From JBBRCE01 sp038205115 (GTDB taxonomy: Bacteria; Planctomycetota; Planctomycetia; Pirellulales; JBBRCE01): a stretch of 64,000 nucleotides of DNA. Both the position numbers and the translations under genes were made by a program. Position 1 is the stretch's first letter. Each line of letters opens with the position of its first letter. A model generated the notes under the pieces. The model searched no databases, was not told the DNA's origin, and worked only from the letters and a program-made list of their open reading frames with translations. The stretch spans positions 95,678 to 159,677 of the forward strand of contig JBBRCE010000006.1 in assembly GCA_038205115.1 (NCBI GenBank), given 5' to 3'. This document shows positions 1-9,484 of the stretch, piece after piece.

Positions 1-1804
1 TCGATTTTGCCGCGCGATTCGGATAGATCATAATCGGCAAGTGATTCACGGCCGCATATTCCTGGCCTGCGACTTTGAGCGTTTTTTCGTCCCACGCGAG
101 CGGCAAGAATTTCAGGCTGCTGGCGATCAGCGAGTTGGACGCGGGATCGCCCCACAGAATCAAGTTGTACTTGGCCGCGTCCGACTCGGTCACCTCGATA
201 TCTTTTTTGATACGCACATCGCCGCGGAACAGTTCTCGCCAGCGCTTGATCTGATGCGCCGACTCGAAATCAACCCACTGCTGCACACGCCGGTTTTTCG
301 ATTTGCTTGATGGTAGCACAAACAGAAACGCGCTCATGAACGCGTCGTCGATGGGCCCTTGCAAACCGGGCGACTTGCCTTGGCTGGCGAGCGGCGTTTG
401 TAAAGCCATCCATTTGCCGTTTTGCTTGCGGTAAAACTGAGTGTTGTCGACCGTTTGCCCATCAATGCTGATCGCACGGGGCAGTTTTGGCTTGGAATTC
501 TGGAACGCAACAATGTTTTTGGTGGTGATGACCAACTGCCCATCGGGCTGATACGCGGCGTCCACGCGGCTGTCTTGCCAATGTCGCTCCAGGGCGGTGA
601 CTTCGACCCATTTCATGGCGTTGTAACGCAACGTGCGGGTTTGCAAATGCACTTCCGCAGGGTTTGGAGTGCGCCCGCTGGCGGCGCATTGATCGGCAAA
701 TTGCAACACATTCTCTTTCGACGCCGGATCGTATTTGTGTCCCATGCCAGGGCCAATCAGCCGTGTGAGCGTTTTTCCTTCGATTTTGAACGCTTCGGCC
801 ATGATGTCGGCCGATTCTTTTTGCTTGTCGATTTCGCCGCTGTAGGCCAGCATCGGCACGTTGAAGAGATTGCGGGTGTAGTCCGGCACGTCGTACAGTC
901 CCCACAAGGTCTGCTCGTAGGCCGGTGGCAGTTTTTCCTTGGTGAGATGCTGGTAGCGAAGCACATCCACAAACCCCGCGCCCGCATGCACGCCGGCAAA
1001 TCGCTCAGCGTAGTGCGCGCCGACATGCCAGGCGCCGGCACCACCCATCGAAAATCCCATGAGCACGATTTTGTCTTGATCGATCTTATAGCGTTTTTTT
1101 ACGGACTCGATGGCTTCGAAGATATCCACCTCGCCGGCCGATTTGTAGCCAACGCATTGCCGACCAAAGGGGTGCAGGACGATGGCCTTATCGGTTTTGA
1201 TCTCGCCGCCGCTGGAATTCTTGGACCGCAAAAAATGCATGTCCGTATCTTTGTCGCCGCGACCGTGCAGCCAAACGTACAGCGGTGCCGGCTGACTCAA
1301 ATCGAGCTTCTCCGGCACGACGACGCCAAACGGCTGGAGCGAATCGTCAATGGACGAGCGATAAGCTAGCGCCACCGGCCCGCGCTGCGTCAGCCACGGC
1401 TGCTGAGACTTGGGTTGGCCAAACGCGTCGAGTCGCACATTGGCGATTTTCAGGCATTCTTTGGCAACGCCAACATCTTGCGGCTTGTAGAACTCGTCGA
1501 AGTCCAAAGCGTATTGCATCGCCTTGGCGAAAATTTCCACGTCATCCATCACCGACAACGCGAGCGGGCCGGAGGAGCCGGGTTCGCCCGAGTTTTTCTG
1601 AGCAGGAAATCGTGAAATTCGCTGGCGGACGGCAATCACGCCGTCGGTTAATTCTTTTCTTTCCGCGGCAGTGATTTTAATGCCTTCAGGCGGCAAGACG
1701 CGCGGAATCTCTTTCCAGGCAGACTCGGCGGCGACCAAACCGGCAACTCCGGGGACGAGGAGAAAAAGTCCGAACCAAATCGCCAGGACGCAGCATTTGC
1801 GCAT
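1..1804 (-). CDS. Exported alpha/beta-hydrolase (esterase/peptidase-like), C-terminus beyond window
   Basis: One frame stays open from the ATG at 1804 to the left edge, giving about 601 residues with no stop, so the gene is partial. The N-terminus (MRKCCVLAIWFGLFLL) is a signal peptide, placing the product outside the cytoplasm. A nucleophile elbow GFSMGGAG puts the likely catalytic Ser near residue 252. It is preceded by a strand with LYVWLHGRGD and followed by GPGMGHKYDP, which may carry the His. This matches prolyl-oligopeptidase or PHB-depolymerase-like hydrolases; the substrate is unknown. The long open frames on the opposite strand here are antisense shadows. Confidence 0.8.
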   Translation of the reverse strand, partial: MRKCCVLAIWFGLFLLVPGVAGLVAAESAWKEIPRVLPPEGIKITAAERKELTDGVIAVRQRISRFPAQKNSGEPGSSGPLALSVMDDVEIFAKAMQYALDFDEFYKPQDVGVAKECLKIANVRLDAFGQPKSQQPWLTQRGPVALAYRSSIDDSLQPFGVVVPEKLDLSQPAPLYVWLHGRGDKDTDMHFLRSKNSSGGEIKTDKAIVLHPFGRQCVGYKSAGEVDIFEAIESVKKRYKIDQDKIVLMGFSMGGAGAWHVGAHYAERFAGVHAGAGFVDVLRYQHLTKEKLPPAYEQTLWGLYDVPDYTRNLFNVPMLAYSGEIDKQKESADIMAEAFKIEGKTLTRLIGPGMGHKYDPASKENVLQFADQCAASGRTPNPAEVHLQTRTLRYNAMKWVEVTALERHWQDSRVDAAYQPDGQLVITTKNIVAFQNSKPKLPRAISIDGQTVDNTQFYRKQNGKWMALQTPLASQGKSPGLQGPIDDAFMSAFLFVLPSSKSKNRRVQQWVDFESAHQIKRWRELFRGDVRIKKDIEVTESDAAKYNLILWGDPASNSLIASSLKFLPLAWDEKTLKVAGQEYAAVNHLPIMIYPNRAAKS

Positions 1805-1896
1805 CGATTCAACACCAGTGGTAAGAGGTTGGGCGTGACGATTTCGCCGCGCGGTTGGCAGGGATGCAAACGACGCGGGCCAGCGAGCGGGCAGCA

Positions 1897-2616
1897 TTAC
1901 TTGGGCGTGGTGTCCATCGGATCGCGTGCGGCCCTGCTGTTGGCTTTGGCAATTTCCGCATGGAGTTCGATCAGCCGCGTTTCCACTTCCTGATCCTTGC
2001 CGGATTTCAACTTGGCGATCGAGGAATCGACGTTTTTCAACTTGGCCTCGGCGCGGGCGCGGTCCAATTCGAGAGCTTCCAGCTTGATTTGCACCTGTTC
2101 GTTGACGGCCGCGCGGAGTTCGGCTTCGGATGCCTCGGCTGGTGAAAGCGTCATGTGCGCCGCCATCAAGCGGATGCGTGAGTCGATTTTCCACTGACGC
2201 AATTCTAATTTGCCCCGCGGCGGATCGTTTTTGGCAAGCTGCGCGATCCGGTCGGACGTGATCAGAATCTGATGCAGCGCTCGCTCATACTCGGCCGGAT
2301 CGGTGGTTTTGAGCCGACTCAGTACATCCGCCAATTCCGGATGCTGTTCGGTGACAAACGCCCACGAGCGGGCCTCTTGATGGGTTGTAAGCTTTTCTGG
2401 CTCTTTCGGCGGCTTGGCATCTGGCTTGCGATCGACAGGCTTGGGATCGACAGGCTTGGGATCGACAGGCTTGGGATCGATGGCCGGCTGTTGCGAATCG
2501 CTCAACAGCGGTTTTTTCTCCGAAATGAGGTCGGCTGCAGTGGTGTCTGCAGACAGCGAAACTGCGCCAATGCACAGCGCGAGCGTTGCCGCGGCAGTCA
2601 ATCGAAACAGGGCCAA
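1897..2616 (-). CDS. Exported hypothetical protein with DPKPV repeats and coiled coil
   Basis: The likely start is TTG at 2616, because GGAG lies eight bases upstream and overlaps the end of the preceding gene; an upstream in-frame ATG would lie inside that gene. The 239-residue product begins with a signal-peptide-like stretch (MALFRLTAAATLALCIGAV). A Pro-rich spacer with three DPKPV units follows, and then a charged alpha-helical domain rich in Glu, Lys and Arg that probably forms a coiled coil. It is the third gene of a sigma factor, membrane protein, exported protein set. No known domain was recognised, and a role in envelope sensing is only inferred from context. Confidence 0.65.
   Translation of the reverse strand: MALFRLTAAATLALCIGAVSLSADTTAADLISEKKPLLSDSQQPAIDPKPVDPKPVDPKPVDRKPDAKPPKEPEKLTTHQEARSWAFVTEQHPELADVLSRLKTTDPAEYERALHQILITSDRIAQLAKNDPPRGKLELRQWKIDSRIRLMAAHMTLSPAEASEAELRAAVNEQVQIKLEALELDRARAEAKLKNVDSSIAKLKSGKDQEVETRLIELHAEIAKANSRAARDPMDTTPK
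2431..2475. repeat. Three tandem 15-bp units inside a coding region
   Basis: The unit ATCGACAGGCTTGGG occurs three times head to tail and a fourth copy decays at once. It encodes the DPKPV repeat of the gene on the minus strand. Unit length is a multiple of three, so copy changes keep frame. Confidence 0.9.
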
Positions 2617-2618
2617 GT

Positions 2619-3209
2619 TTACATCTCCTGCGGAATTTGGTCGCCCATCCAGCGTGGGCCACGCAATCCATGTAACATCCAAGCCGGAATCGGTGAATCG
2701 GCATCTTTGCTTTCACCGGCGGCATCCTCGGCCAGTTCTTCAACCTGACCTGGCTCGGCAGCGCGTTTCTGAACGCGTGCCGGGTCAAAACGTGCCCACG
2801 CCGACGACAATTGATCGCGCGGCAAGGCCACTCGCTGTGCGTTCAGAATAGCGCGCGGCGCGCGGCTGCGTCCAATGCCAAAATTGAAAATCGAAAACGC
2901 GGCAATCAACAGCGAGGCTGCCATCGCGCCTGCAAAAGCGGCCGTTGGCCAGCGTGCTCCGCCGGCGTTTGCCGCTTGCCTGCCTGAGAATGTCTGGGGC
3001 ATCGACGTGCGTTCGACTGCAACGGCGCAAGCGCCGCCATGCAATACAGCAACGGTGTGCGCCAACTCAACGGCCTGCGCCACGGCTTCGCGGGCCGACT
3101 GATCGCAGGCCAAGTGCAACTCGAAATCGCAAATTTCGTCGGGCGTCATTCGCCGCGCTACGTAGCGCAGTGCGCGCCATCCCAAATCACCACCGGCGTT
3201 AATGTCCAT
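2619..3209 (-). CDS. Single-pass membrane protein, probable anti-sigma factor
   Basis: The 196-residue product has a cytoplasmic N-terminal segment with DEICDFELHLACD, similar in position and style to zinc-less anti-sigma N-termini. One transmembrane helix follows near residues 93-112 (AAFAGAMAASLLIAAFSIF), then an acidic extracytoplasmic tail. It lies directly downstream of an ECF sigma factor gene, a common arrangement for a sigma/anti-sigma pair. The classic H-x3-C-x2-C zinc motif is absent, so assignment rests on topology and context. The stop codon abuts the start region of the next gene, indicating one transcript. Confidence 0.6.
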   Translation of the reverse strand: MDINAGGDLGWRALRYVARRMTPDEICDFELHLACDQSAREAVAQAVELAHTVAVLHGGACAVAVERTSMPQTFSGRQAANAGGARWPTAAFAGAMAASLLIAAFSIFNFGIGRSRAPRAILNAQRVALPRDQLSSAWARFDPARVQKRAAEPGQVEELAEDAAGESKDADSPIPAWMLHGLRGPRWMGDQIPQEM

Positions 3210-3300
3210 AGAATGTTTTGAATAACCTTGTTGACGTTGGGCCGCAATTTTCCGTCAGTCAGACCGGGCGAGTTAATCCCTTGCTCGATGTTTCAACAGG

Positions 3301-3924
3301 CTAACGCTCCATCTCATGCAGAACCTCACGCAATCTGCGGAGCGCCGACTGCATGCGGGCGTAAACCGTCGCCAACGGAATCGCAAGGTCGGTGGCGATG
3401 GCGGCGTATGTTTTTTCGTCGTAAATTCGCATGCGGATGATCTGCCGCTGATGATCGTTCAAACTGCCTAACGCGCGGCGAACTTGCTGAATCGTTTCCA
3501 TTCGGCAAGCTAACTCTTCAGGCGACTCCGCCAATTGTGGCGGATGTTGCCCAAGCGCGCGGGCCGCTTTGTCGCGGACGACCTGCCGGCGCCGATAAGT
3601 TAACGCTTCATTATAAGCGACTCGGAACAGCCAGCCTTTAATGGTTTCTTCGTGCGCCGTGTGCCCCCGTTCCACCGCCTTGGCAAAGGTGATTTGCAAC
3701 ACTTCGTTTGCAAGTTCCAGATTTCCAAGCACGCCCAGCAAAAAGCACCGCAATTCCTCGGCGTGCTCCTCATACAGCAAGGCTACGGTCACGGCGTCAA
3801 TTCGCTTAACCAGCGCAACCTCGGCATCGCCGATCTCTAACTCGGGAATGACTGGACGCTGAGAATCGCCAGCGGATGCGTGCGATCCGGTTTCGGGCGA
3901 TGGAGTCCAGTTATTGCGGGCCAT
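3301..3924 (-). CDS. ECF-type RNA polymerase sigma factor
   Basis: The 207-residue product has region 2 at about residues 50-115 (LLYEEHAEELRCFLLG, then ELANEVLQITFAKA and GWLFRVAYNEAL) and region 4 at 145-205 (SLNDHQRQIIRMRIYDEKTYAAI, abbreviated, then LATVYARMQSALRRLRE). The order and spacing are those of sigma-70 family ECF factors, which direct RNA polymerase to stress or envelope regulons. The N-terminal 45 residues are an unusual Ser/Pro/Glu-rich extension. The next gene on the same strand is the probable anti-sigma factor, 91 bp downstream. Confidence 0.9.
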   Translation of the reverse strand: MARNNWTPSPETGSHASAGDSQRPVIPELEIGDAEVALVKRIDAVTVALLYEEHAEELRCFLLGVLGNLELANEVLQITFAKAVERGHTAHEETIKGWLFRVAYNEALTYRRRQVVRDKAARALGQHPPQLAESPEELACRMETIQQVRRALGSLNDHQRQIIRMRIYDEKTYAAIATDLAIPLATVYARMQSALRRLREVLHEMER

Positions 3925-4290
3925 AGCACTTGACTAGGACTAAGACGCGGCTGGAGGGCAAATTTTTATAGCGGACGACGAATTTCATCGTTTGCCGCCT
4001 GTTTCATTTATACACGGGAAAACCAACCCAGGCGATAGGCAGCGACAAAACCACCCGTACTTGGCAAGATTTGCCGGCGAACCCCAACATAATGCGCTAT
4101 ATTGATCGGCGCGCTAGCTGCTGCAGTGGTGTGTCGCTCAGGTCAAACCGCACTTCCACCCATCCGGGCAATCACGTTAAACTAAGGCCGTTGCGACGGC
4201 TTGCCACTTAAGCTGGCATTTTGCGGAAAATGGCAGATTGCACGGCCTAGCCAGAGTTTGATTGCTTTTTTACGGATACGATGGAATCAA
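3925..4290. other. Intergenic region between divergent genes
   Basis: This 366-bp stretch separates the leftward sigma-factor operon from the rightward small membrane gene and miaB. It should hold promoters for both directions. I see no RNA gene, strong hairpin or recognisable operator. Confidence 0.6.
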
Positions 4291-4458
4291 ATGCCAAGCC
4301 TGGATGGTTGGGATTGGGTCTTGATCGCCACGGCCAGCTTTGTGGCGGTCAGCGGGTTGGTTCGCCTCATGCGCAGCCATCGTCATCAAGTGATGAGCGA
4401 ATTTCGCGCGAACATGGACGCCGAGCTGACTTCGCAAAATGCGACCGAAAAAAAGTAG
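4291..4458 (+). CDS. Small single-pass membrane protein
   Basis: A 55-residue peptide starts at the ATG at 4291 (MPSLDGWDWVLIATASFVAV). It has one transmembrane helix near residues 8-25 and a basic then acidic cytoplasmic-type tail ending in EKK. An upstream in-frame start at 4201 would add 30 residues of poor quality and break the N-terminal membrane pattern, so the shorter form is preferred. It sits 88 bp before miaB on the same strand. Function is unknown. Confidence 0.5.
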   Translation: MPSLDGWDWVLIATASFVAVSGLVRLMRSHRHQVMSEFRANMDAELTSQNATEKK

Positions 4459-4546
4459 CGGTGCGGCGTTCGATTTCCTTGCCAGCACGCAATTGTTAGA
4501 AAATACAGTTTCCGCAGTCCGCCTCTTCAACTGAAAACCCGTTCCG

Positions 4547-5968
4547 ATGCCCAAGCTGTATATCGAAACTGTTGGCTGCCAGATGAACATGCTGGATAGC
4601 GAGTTGGTGGTGGCCAGTTTGCGCAAAACGGGCTATGAACTTGTCAACACCACAGACGAAGCCGACACAATTCTGTTTAATACGTGCAGCGTGCGGCAAC
4701 ATGCCGAAGACAAGATCTACAGCGCGCTGGGCCGAATTCAACACGCCAAAAAAAGCCATCCGCACAAGATCATTGGCGTGCTGGGCTGTATGGCCCAGAA
4801 AGATCAGGAACTGATTTTCAAACGGGCGCCGTTTGTCGATTTGATCGTGGGGCCCGGCCAGTTGCACCAAATTCCGCAACTCATTGCCGACATTTCCGCC
4901 GGCGGCTCGCGACGGATGGAAGTCAGTCTCGATCGCAAAGCGGCCAGCCGCGACGAAATCGAGCGTAGCTTCGAAAGCTTCGATCCGCTGCGCGATCCGG
5001 CTATGCGACCCTCGCCCTATCAGGCGTTCGTGCGCATTCAAATTGGCTGCGATAAATTTTGCACCTACTGCATAGTGCCCAGCGTTCGCGGACCCGAGCA
5101 AGGGCGGCATCCCGATCACATTGTTGCTGAAGCCCGCAAGCTGGCGGATGAAGGCTGCCGCGAAATTACGCTACTTGGGCAGACCGTCAACAGCTACCGC
5201 CACCGCGATGGGGATCAAACCACGCGACTTTCGGACCTGCTTTACCGGTTACATGACATCGACGGCCTAGCACGATTGAAGTTTGTGACCAACTATCCCA
5301 AAGATATGACCGACGATCTGCTACAGGCCGTGCGCGATTTGCCTAAGTGCATGCCCTATTTGCATGTACCGGCACAAAGTGGCTCAAACGATGTCCTGCG
5401 TCGCATGAAGCGCGGCTATACCATCGAAGAATATCGCGAGACGCACGATCGGATTCGTGCCACGGTGCCGGAAGCTGTGGTCACCAGCGACTTTATCGTC
5501 GGCTTTTGTGGCGAAACCGAGGCAGATTTCGAGCAGTCGATGCAACTGGTGCGTGACTGCCGCTTTAAAAATAGCTATATCTTCAAGTACAGCGAGCGTC
5601 CCGGCACTAAGGGCGCCACCAACTTTGCCGACGATATTCCGGAATACGTCAAGCGCCGTCGCAATAACGACCTGCTGGATGTTCAAAATGCGATTTGCCT
5701 GGAAGACAATTTGCCGTTTGCGCGGCAAACGGTGGAAATTCTGGTCGAAGGGCCAAGTAAGACCGCCAAGAAGCTGGGCGAAGACGATGGACCAATCATT
5801 CAATTGACCGGCCGCACACCGTGCGACCGTATCGTGGTGTTCGAAGGCAATCGCCGCCAAGTCGGCCAAATTTTGCCGGTGTATATCGACGAGGCCAACG
5901 CCTTCACGCTGTTTGGCAGCGTGGTTACGCGCGAAGTCGGCCCGCAGGTCTTTTCGCTGTCGATCTAG
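4547..5968 (+). CDS. miaB: tRNA-2-methylthio-N6-dimethylallyladenosine synthase
   Basis: This radical-SAM methylthiotransferase converts i6A37 to ms2i6A37 in tRNAs reading UNN codons. The 473-residue length is typical. The N-terminal UPF0004 domain has the three auxiliary-cluster cysteines (VGCQMN, FNTCSVR, LGCMAQ). The radical-SAM motif CDKFCTYC lies near residue 168, and a TRAM-type RNA-binding segment occupies roughly 400-465. MiaB rather than RimO or MtaB is favoured by the N-terminal sequence YIETVGCQMN and the extended LENLP-type C-terminal region. It is followed by glnE on the same strand after 196 bp. Confidence 0.95.
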   Translation: MPKLYIETVGCQMNMLDSELVVASLRKTGYELVNTTDEADTILFNTCSVRQHAEDKIYSALGRIQHAKKSHPHKIIGVLGCMAQKDQELIFKRAPFVDLIVGPGQLHQIPQLIADISAGGSRRMEVSLDRKAASRDEIERSFESFDPLRDPAMRPSPYQAFVRIQIGCDKFCTYCIVPSVRGPEQGRHPDHIVAEARKLADEGCREITLLGQTVNSYRHRDGDQTTRLSDLLYRLHDIDGLARLKFVTNYPKDMTDDLLQAVRDLPKCMPYLHVPAQSGSNDVLRRMKRGYTIEEYRETHDRIRATVPEAVVTSDFIVGFCGETEADFEQSMQLVRDCRFKNSYIFKYSERPGTKGATNFADDIPEYVKRRRNNDLLDVQNAICLEDNLPFARQTVEILVEGPSKTAKKLGEDDGPIIQLTGRTPCDRIVVFEGNRRQVGQILPVYIDEANAFTLFGSVVTREVGPQVFSLSI

Positions 5969-6164
5969 GCGGTGAGCGAAGCAGCGCACATCTCGTCATC
6001 ACCCGGCCGGGCGAAAACCGCGCGCGTTTTTCTGGCGAATTGCCGAATGACAGCAATCCGTCTCGAAACTACAATGACGTGTGCCCACCACAATGGAAAC
6101 GACCTCGTCGGACGGGCTGTTTTGAGCACTTTCGACGACCTTCAATGGACTTCTTTAAATCTCC

Positions 6165-9100
6165 GTGGTGAACTCCTCGCTCTCGTCCGATCAGCTTCGT
6201 ACGTATCTCGACGCGCCCCATGCCGCACAACACTGGCTGCGTGGATTGGGAGTGGTCGATTTGACGCGCGGACATGCCGACCTGGCGCGGATGGCAGCGG
6301 CTGGCGTCACGCTCGATCTGCTCGCCGACATTTGCGGCCAGTTGGCGCTGCATTTGCCAGCGGTCAGCGATCCGGATATGGCACTGAGCAACCTGGAACG
6401 CTTTGTCTCGGCCGCCCGTAGTCCGCTGGCGATTGGAGCCCTATTTGAGCGCGACCGCGACGCTTTGCCGGTCTTGCTGCAGATTTTTTCGACCAGCCAA
6501 TATCTTAGCGACCTCTTAGTCAACGATAGCGAAAGCTACGATTTGCTCCGTCTGACCGAGGGCGAGCCGGTGAGTCGCGAAGTGCTTGTGACGGAAGTGT
6601 GTGCCGAAATCGATGCGCTACTTGATGAGTCGGCCGTGTCGTCGGCGCTGCGTCGATTCAAGCGTCGCGAAACATTGCGGATTGCCTACGGCGATATCGT
6701 CCGCGGCCACCGGCTCGAAACGGTCACCAAGCAAATCTCTTACCTGGCCGATGCTATTCTCGAAGCGGCGGTGCGCGCCGCGCGCCGCGATTTGCAGCTC
6801 AAACGCGGAACGCCGCGCAATGCCAACGGCGAAGAAGCCCGTTTCGTGGCGATTGGGCTTGGCAAGCTCGGCGGCGAAGAACTCAACTACTCCAGCGATA
6901 TCGACCTGGTGTTTCTCTACGATAGCGACGGTGCCACCGATGGCGAGCGGCCGTTGGGGAATCGCGAGTTTTTCGAACGGCTAGCGCGCGGGGTAATCCG
7001 GCTGCTGTCGGAGTCCACGCCGCTGGGCGCCGCGTATCGGGTGGATCTGCGATTACGCCCAGAAGGCCAGCAGGGCCCAGCAATTTCCAACATCGAAGCG
7101 GCCTGGCAATATTACGATACGGTCGGTCGCACCTGGGAGCGGCAGGCATTTGTCAAAGCGCGGCCAGCCGCCGGTAATTTAGAACTTGGCCGCGAATTTT
7201 TGGCACACCTTGAGCCCTGGATTTATCGCCATTATCTCAATCGCGCGGATATCGCCGGCATTCGCGCTCTGAAGCGCCGGATTGAACATCGCACCGCGCG
7301 CGAGGGCGCGGATAGCCGCAATGTAAAGACCGGCCACGGCGGCATTCGCGATATCGAATTTGTCATTCAATTTTTGCAATTGCTGAATGGCGGCGACCTG
7401 CCGCAGGTGCGAACTGGAAACACGCTGGACGCCATTGCCAGGCTTGAGGCCGGCGGTTGCTTGACGCAACAAGAGCGATCGATTCTGGAGGAGAATTACG
7501 CTTTTTTGAGAAAAATCGAACATCGATTGCAAATTATGTTCGACTTGCAAACGCACTTACTCCCGGCCGCAGCCAACGAATTGACCAAAATCGCCATTCG
7601 GATGGGCTACCACGGCGAAGGGCGCGAAAGTGCGCTGGCCGCCTTCGAGGTCGATTACAAACAACGAACCGAATTAAACCGCAAAATTCTCGATCACTTA
7701 TTGCACGACGCCTTTGGTGATGATGAGCAGACGGAACCCGAAGTGGATCTGGTGCTCGACCCGGACCCGCCCGAAGAAGAAATCTTGGCGGTGCTCAGTC
7801 GGTACGCTTTTCGCAACGTGTCCGGCGCGTATACGAATTTAATGGAACTGACGACCGAGAAAATTCGCTTTCTGTCCACTCGCCGTTGCCGCCACTTTCT
7901 GGCGGCCATCGCCAAACGTCTGCTGGAGGCCATTGCCCGTACGCCCGATCCGGATAGCACGCTGATCAACCTGACGAATGTCAGCAACTCGCTCGGTGGA
8001 AAAGGCGTGCTCTGGGAGCTATTCAGTTTCAACCCGCCCGTGCTGCAACTGTATGTGGACGTTTGCTCGTGCAGCCCGTATTTGTCGAGCATCTTGATCG
8101 GCAATCCCGGCATGATTGACGAATTGATGGACAGCCTGGTGCTTGACCGCCTGCCCACGTTGGACGGTCTTAAACGCGATCTGGCCGAATTGACGCACAA
8201 TGCCGAAAGTCTGGATTTGATTCTGCACAGTTTCAAAAATGCGCAGCAATTGCGTGTGGGCGTGCGCGACATTCTGGGCAAGGACGATGTGCAGGCAATT
8301 ACCGGAGCGCTGTCGGACATTGCGCAAGTCAGTTTGACAGAGATTGCCCGGCAAGAATATCAAAAGCTAGTTGCCAAGATGGGCGAGCCTATGTCGGCCG
8401 CCGCCGAAAGTCTCGGTCAACCTGCCGAGTTGATTTTGCTGGCGCTTGGTAAATTCGGTGGCCGCGAACTCAACTATTACAGCGATGTCGATCTGATCTT
8501 CGTCTACGATAGCGAAGGCTCGACATTTCACACCCGTCGCTCGCGGCGCAGCGGCGAAACCAGCACGAATCAGCACTTTTTCAGCGAACTCGGCCAGCGG
8601 ATCATCAAGTCGGCCAATCAGCTGGGCCCGTTCGGTCGGCTGTATCAAATTGACGCCCGGTTGCGGCCCACTGGACGCAGCGGGGCGCTGGCCACTTCGC
8701 TGGATGAGTTCGCGCGGTATTTTGCTTCGGATCAGGCGCAACTCTGGGAACGCCAAGCGCTTTGCAAGGCGCGTGTGGTTTATGGATCCGAGGCGGCCGC
8801 GCAGCGGATGATGGCGGCAGTGGCCGAAGCTGCTTATCCTCCGCCCAGCGAAGTCGATTTGGCGACCTCGATTCGCACCATGCGGCTGCGATTGGAAGAC
8901 GGCGCCGGCGCGGGCAATCTCAAACGTGGGCCGGGCGGCGTGGTCGATATCGAATTTCTGGTGCAATTGTTGCAACTGCGTCACGGCCGCGAAAATCCCA
9001 GCGTCCGCGAGCCGAACACTTTGGCCGCCATTGCCGCCCTCTACCACGGCGGTTATCTGGACCTCGAAGATTTCGAGTTCTTGAGTACCAGTTATCGCGT

Positions 9101-9305
9101 GTTGCGCGTGATTCAAATTCGCTTGCGCCTGCTTTACACCACGGCCCGCGATAACCTGCCCGACGATCCAATCGAACTGCAAAAACTCGCGCGGTTGCTG
9201 AGCTACCCAGATCGCGAAGTGCTGATGGCCGATTGCCGCATGTTAACACGCAACAACCGCGCGCATTTCGAGCGACTTGTTGGCGGCACGGCGCTGGTCG
9301 AATAA
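6165..9305 (+). CDS. glnE: Bifunctional glutamine synthetase adenylyltransferase/deadenylase
   Basis: GlnE tunes nitrogen assimilation by adding AMP to, or removing it from, glutamine synthetase. The 1046-residue protein has two nucleotidyltransferase modules. The first has GLGKLGGEELNYSSDID near residue 230 and LRLRPEGQQGP. The second has ALGKFGGRELNYYSDVD near 760 and ARLRPTGRSG. Each is followed by an all-helical GlnD-PII-uridylyltransferase-like domain with GGIRDIEF or GGVVDIEF. The start is GTG at 6165, with a second GTG directly after. It is about 100 residues longer than the enterobacterial enzyme. No glnA or glnB lies in the window. Confidence 0.93.
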   Translation: MVNSSLSSDQLRTYLDAPHAAQHWLRGLGVVDLTRGHADLARMAAAGVTLDLLADICGQLALHLPAVSDPDMALSNLERFVSAARSPLAIGALFERDRDALPVLLQIFSTSQYLSDLLVNDSESYDLLRLTEGEPVSREVLVTEVCAEIDALLDESAVSSALRRFKRRETLRIAYGDIVRGHRLETVTKQISYLADAILEAAVRAARRDLQLKRGTPRNANGEEARFVAIGLGKLGGEELNYSSDIDLVFLYDSDGATDGERPLGNREFFERLARGVIRLLSESTPLGAAYRVDLRLRPEGQQGPAISNIEAAWQYYDTVGRTWERQAFVKARPAAGNLELGREFLAHLEPWIYRHYLNRADIAGIRALKRRIEHRTAREGADSRNVKTGHGGIRDIEFVIQFLQLLNGGDLPQVRTGNTLDAIARLEAGGCLTQQERSILEENYAFLRKIEHRLQIMFDLQTHLLPAAANELTKIAIRMGYHGEGRESALAAFEVDYKQRTELNRKILDHLLHDAFGDDEQTEPEVDLVLDPDPPEEEILAVLSRYAFRNVSGAYTNLMELTTEKIRFLSTRRCRHFLAAIAKRLLEAIARTPDPDSTLINLTNVSNSLGGKGVLWELFSFNPPVLQLYVDVCSCSPYLSSILIGNPGMIDELMDSLVLDRLPTLDGLKRDLAELTHNAESLDLILHSFKNAQQLRVGVRDILGKDDVQAITGALSDIAQVSLTEIARQEYQKLVAKMGEPMSAAAESLGQPAELILLALGKFGGRELNYYSDVDLIFVYDSEGSTFHTRRSRRSGETSTNQHFFSELGQRIIKSANQLGPFGRLYQIDARLRPTGRSGALATSLDEFARYFASDQAQLWERQALCKARVVYGSEAAAQRMMAAVAEAAYPPPSEVDLATSIRTMRLRLEDGAGAGNLKRGPGGVVDIEFLVQLLQLRHGRENPSVREPNTLAAIAALYHGGYLDLEDFEFLSTSYRVLRVIQIRLRLLYTTARDNLPDDPIELQKLARLLSYPDREVLMADCRMLTRNNRAHFERLVGGTALVE

Positions 9306-9484
9306 TCGGCCTGGTTTCGGACGATGTTTCGAAGCCCCGAGCACGGCGAGTCGATCGAGCAATTCGGCGGTTCAATACACAGACTGCCACGAGTAGCAGA
9401 CTTCGGACGGGGAGGAAGTTGTTTCGTCGTCGTTCCCTAGCGAACTCCGACGCGCTGTTCAGCCTGCGGAATTGCTGGAAGCTC

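Noticed and set aside
422..1369. 315-residue open frame on the plus strand
   Set aside because: It is antisense to the alpha/beta-hydrolase gene, which has a signal peptide and a GFSMGGAG nucleophile motif; the plus-strand product shows no domain.
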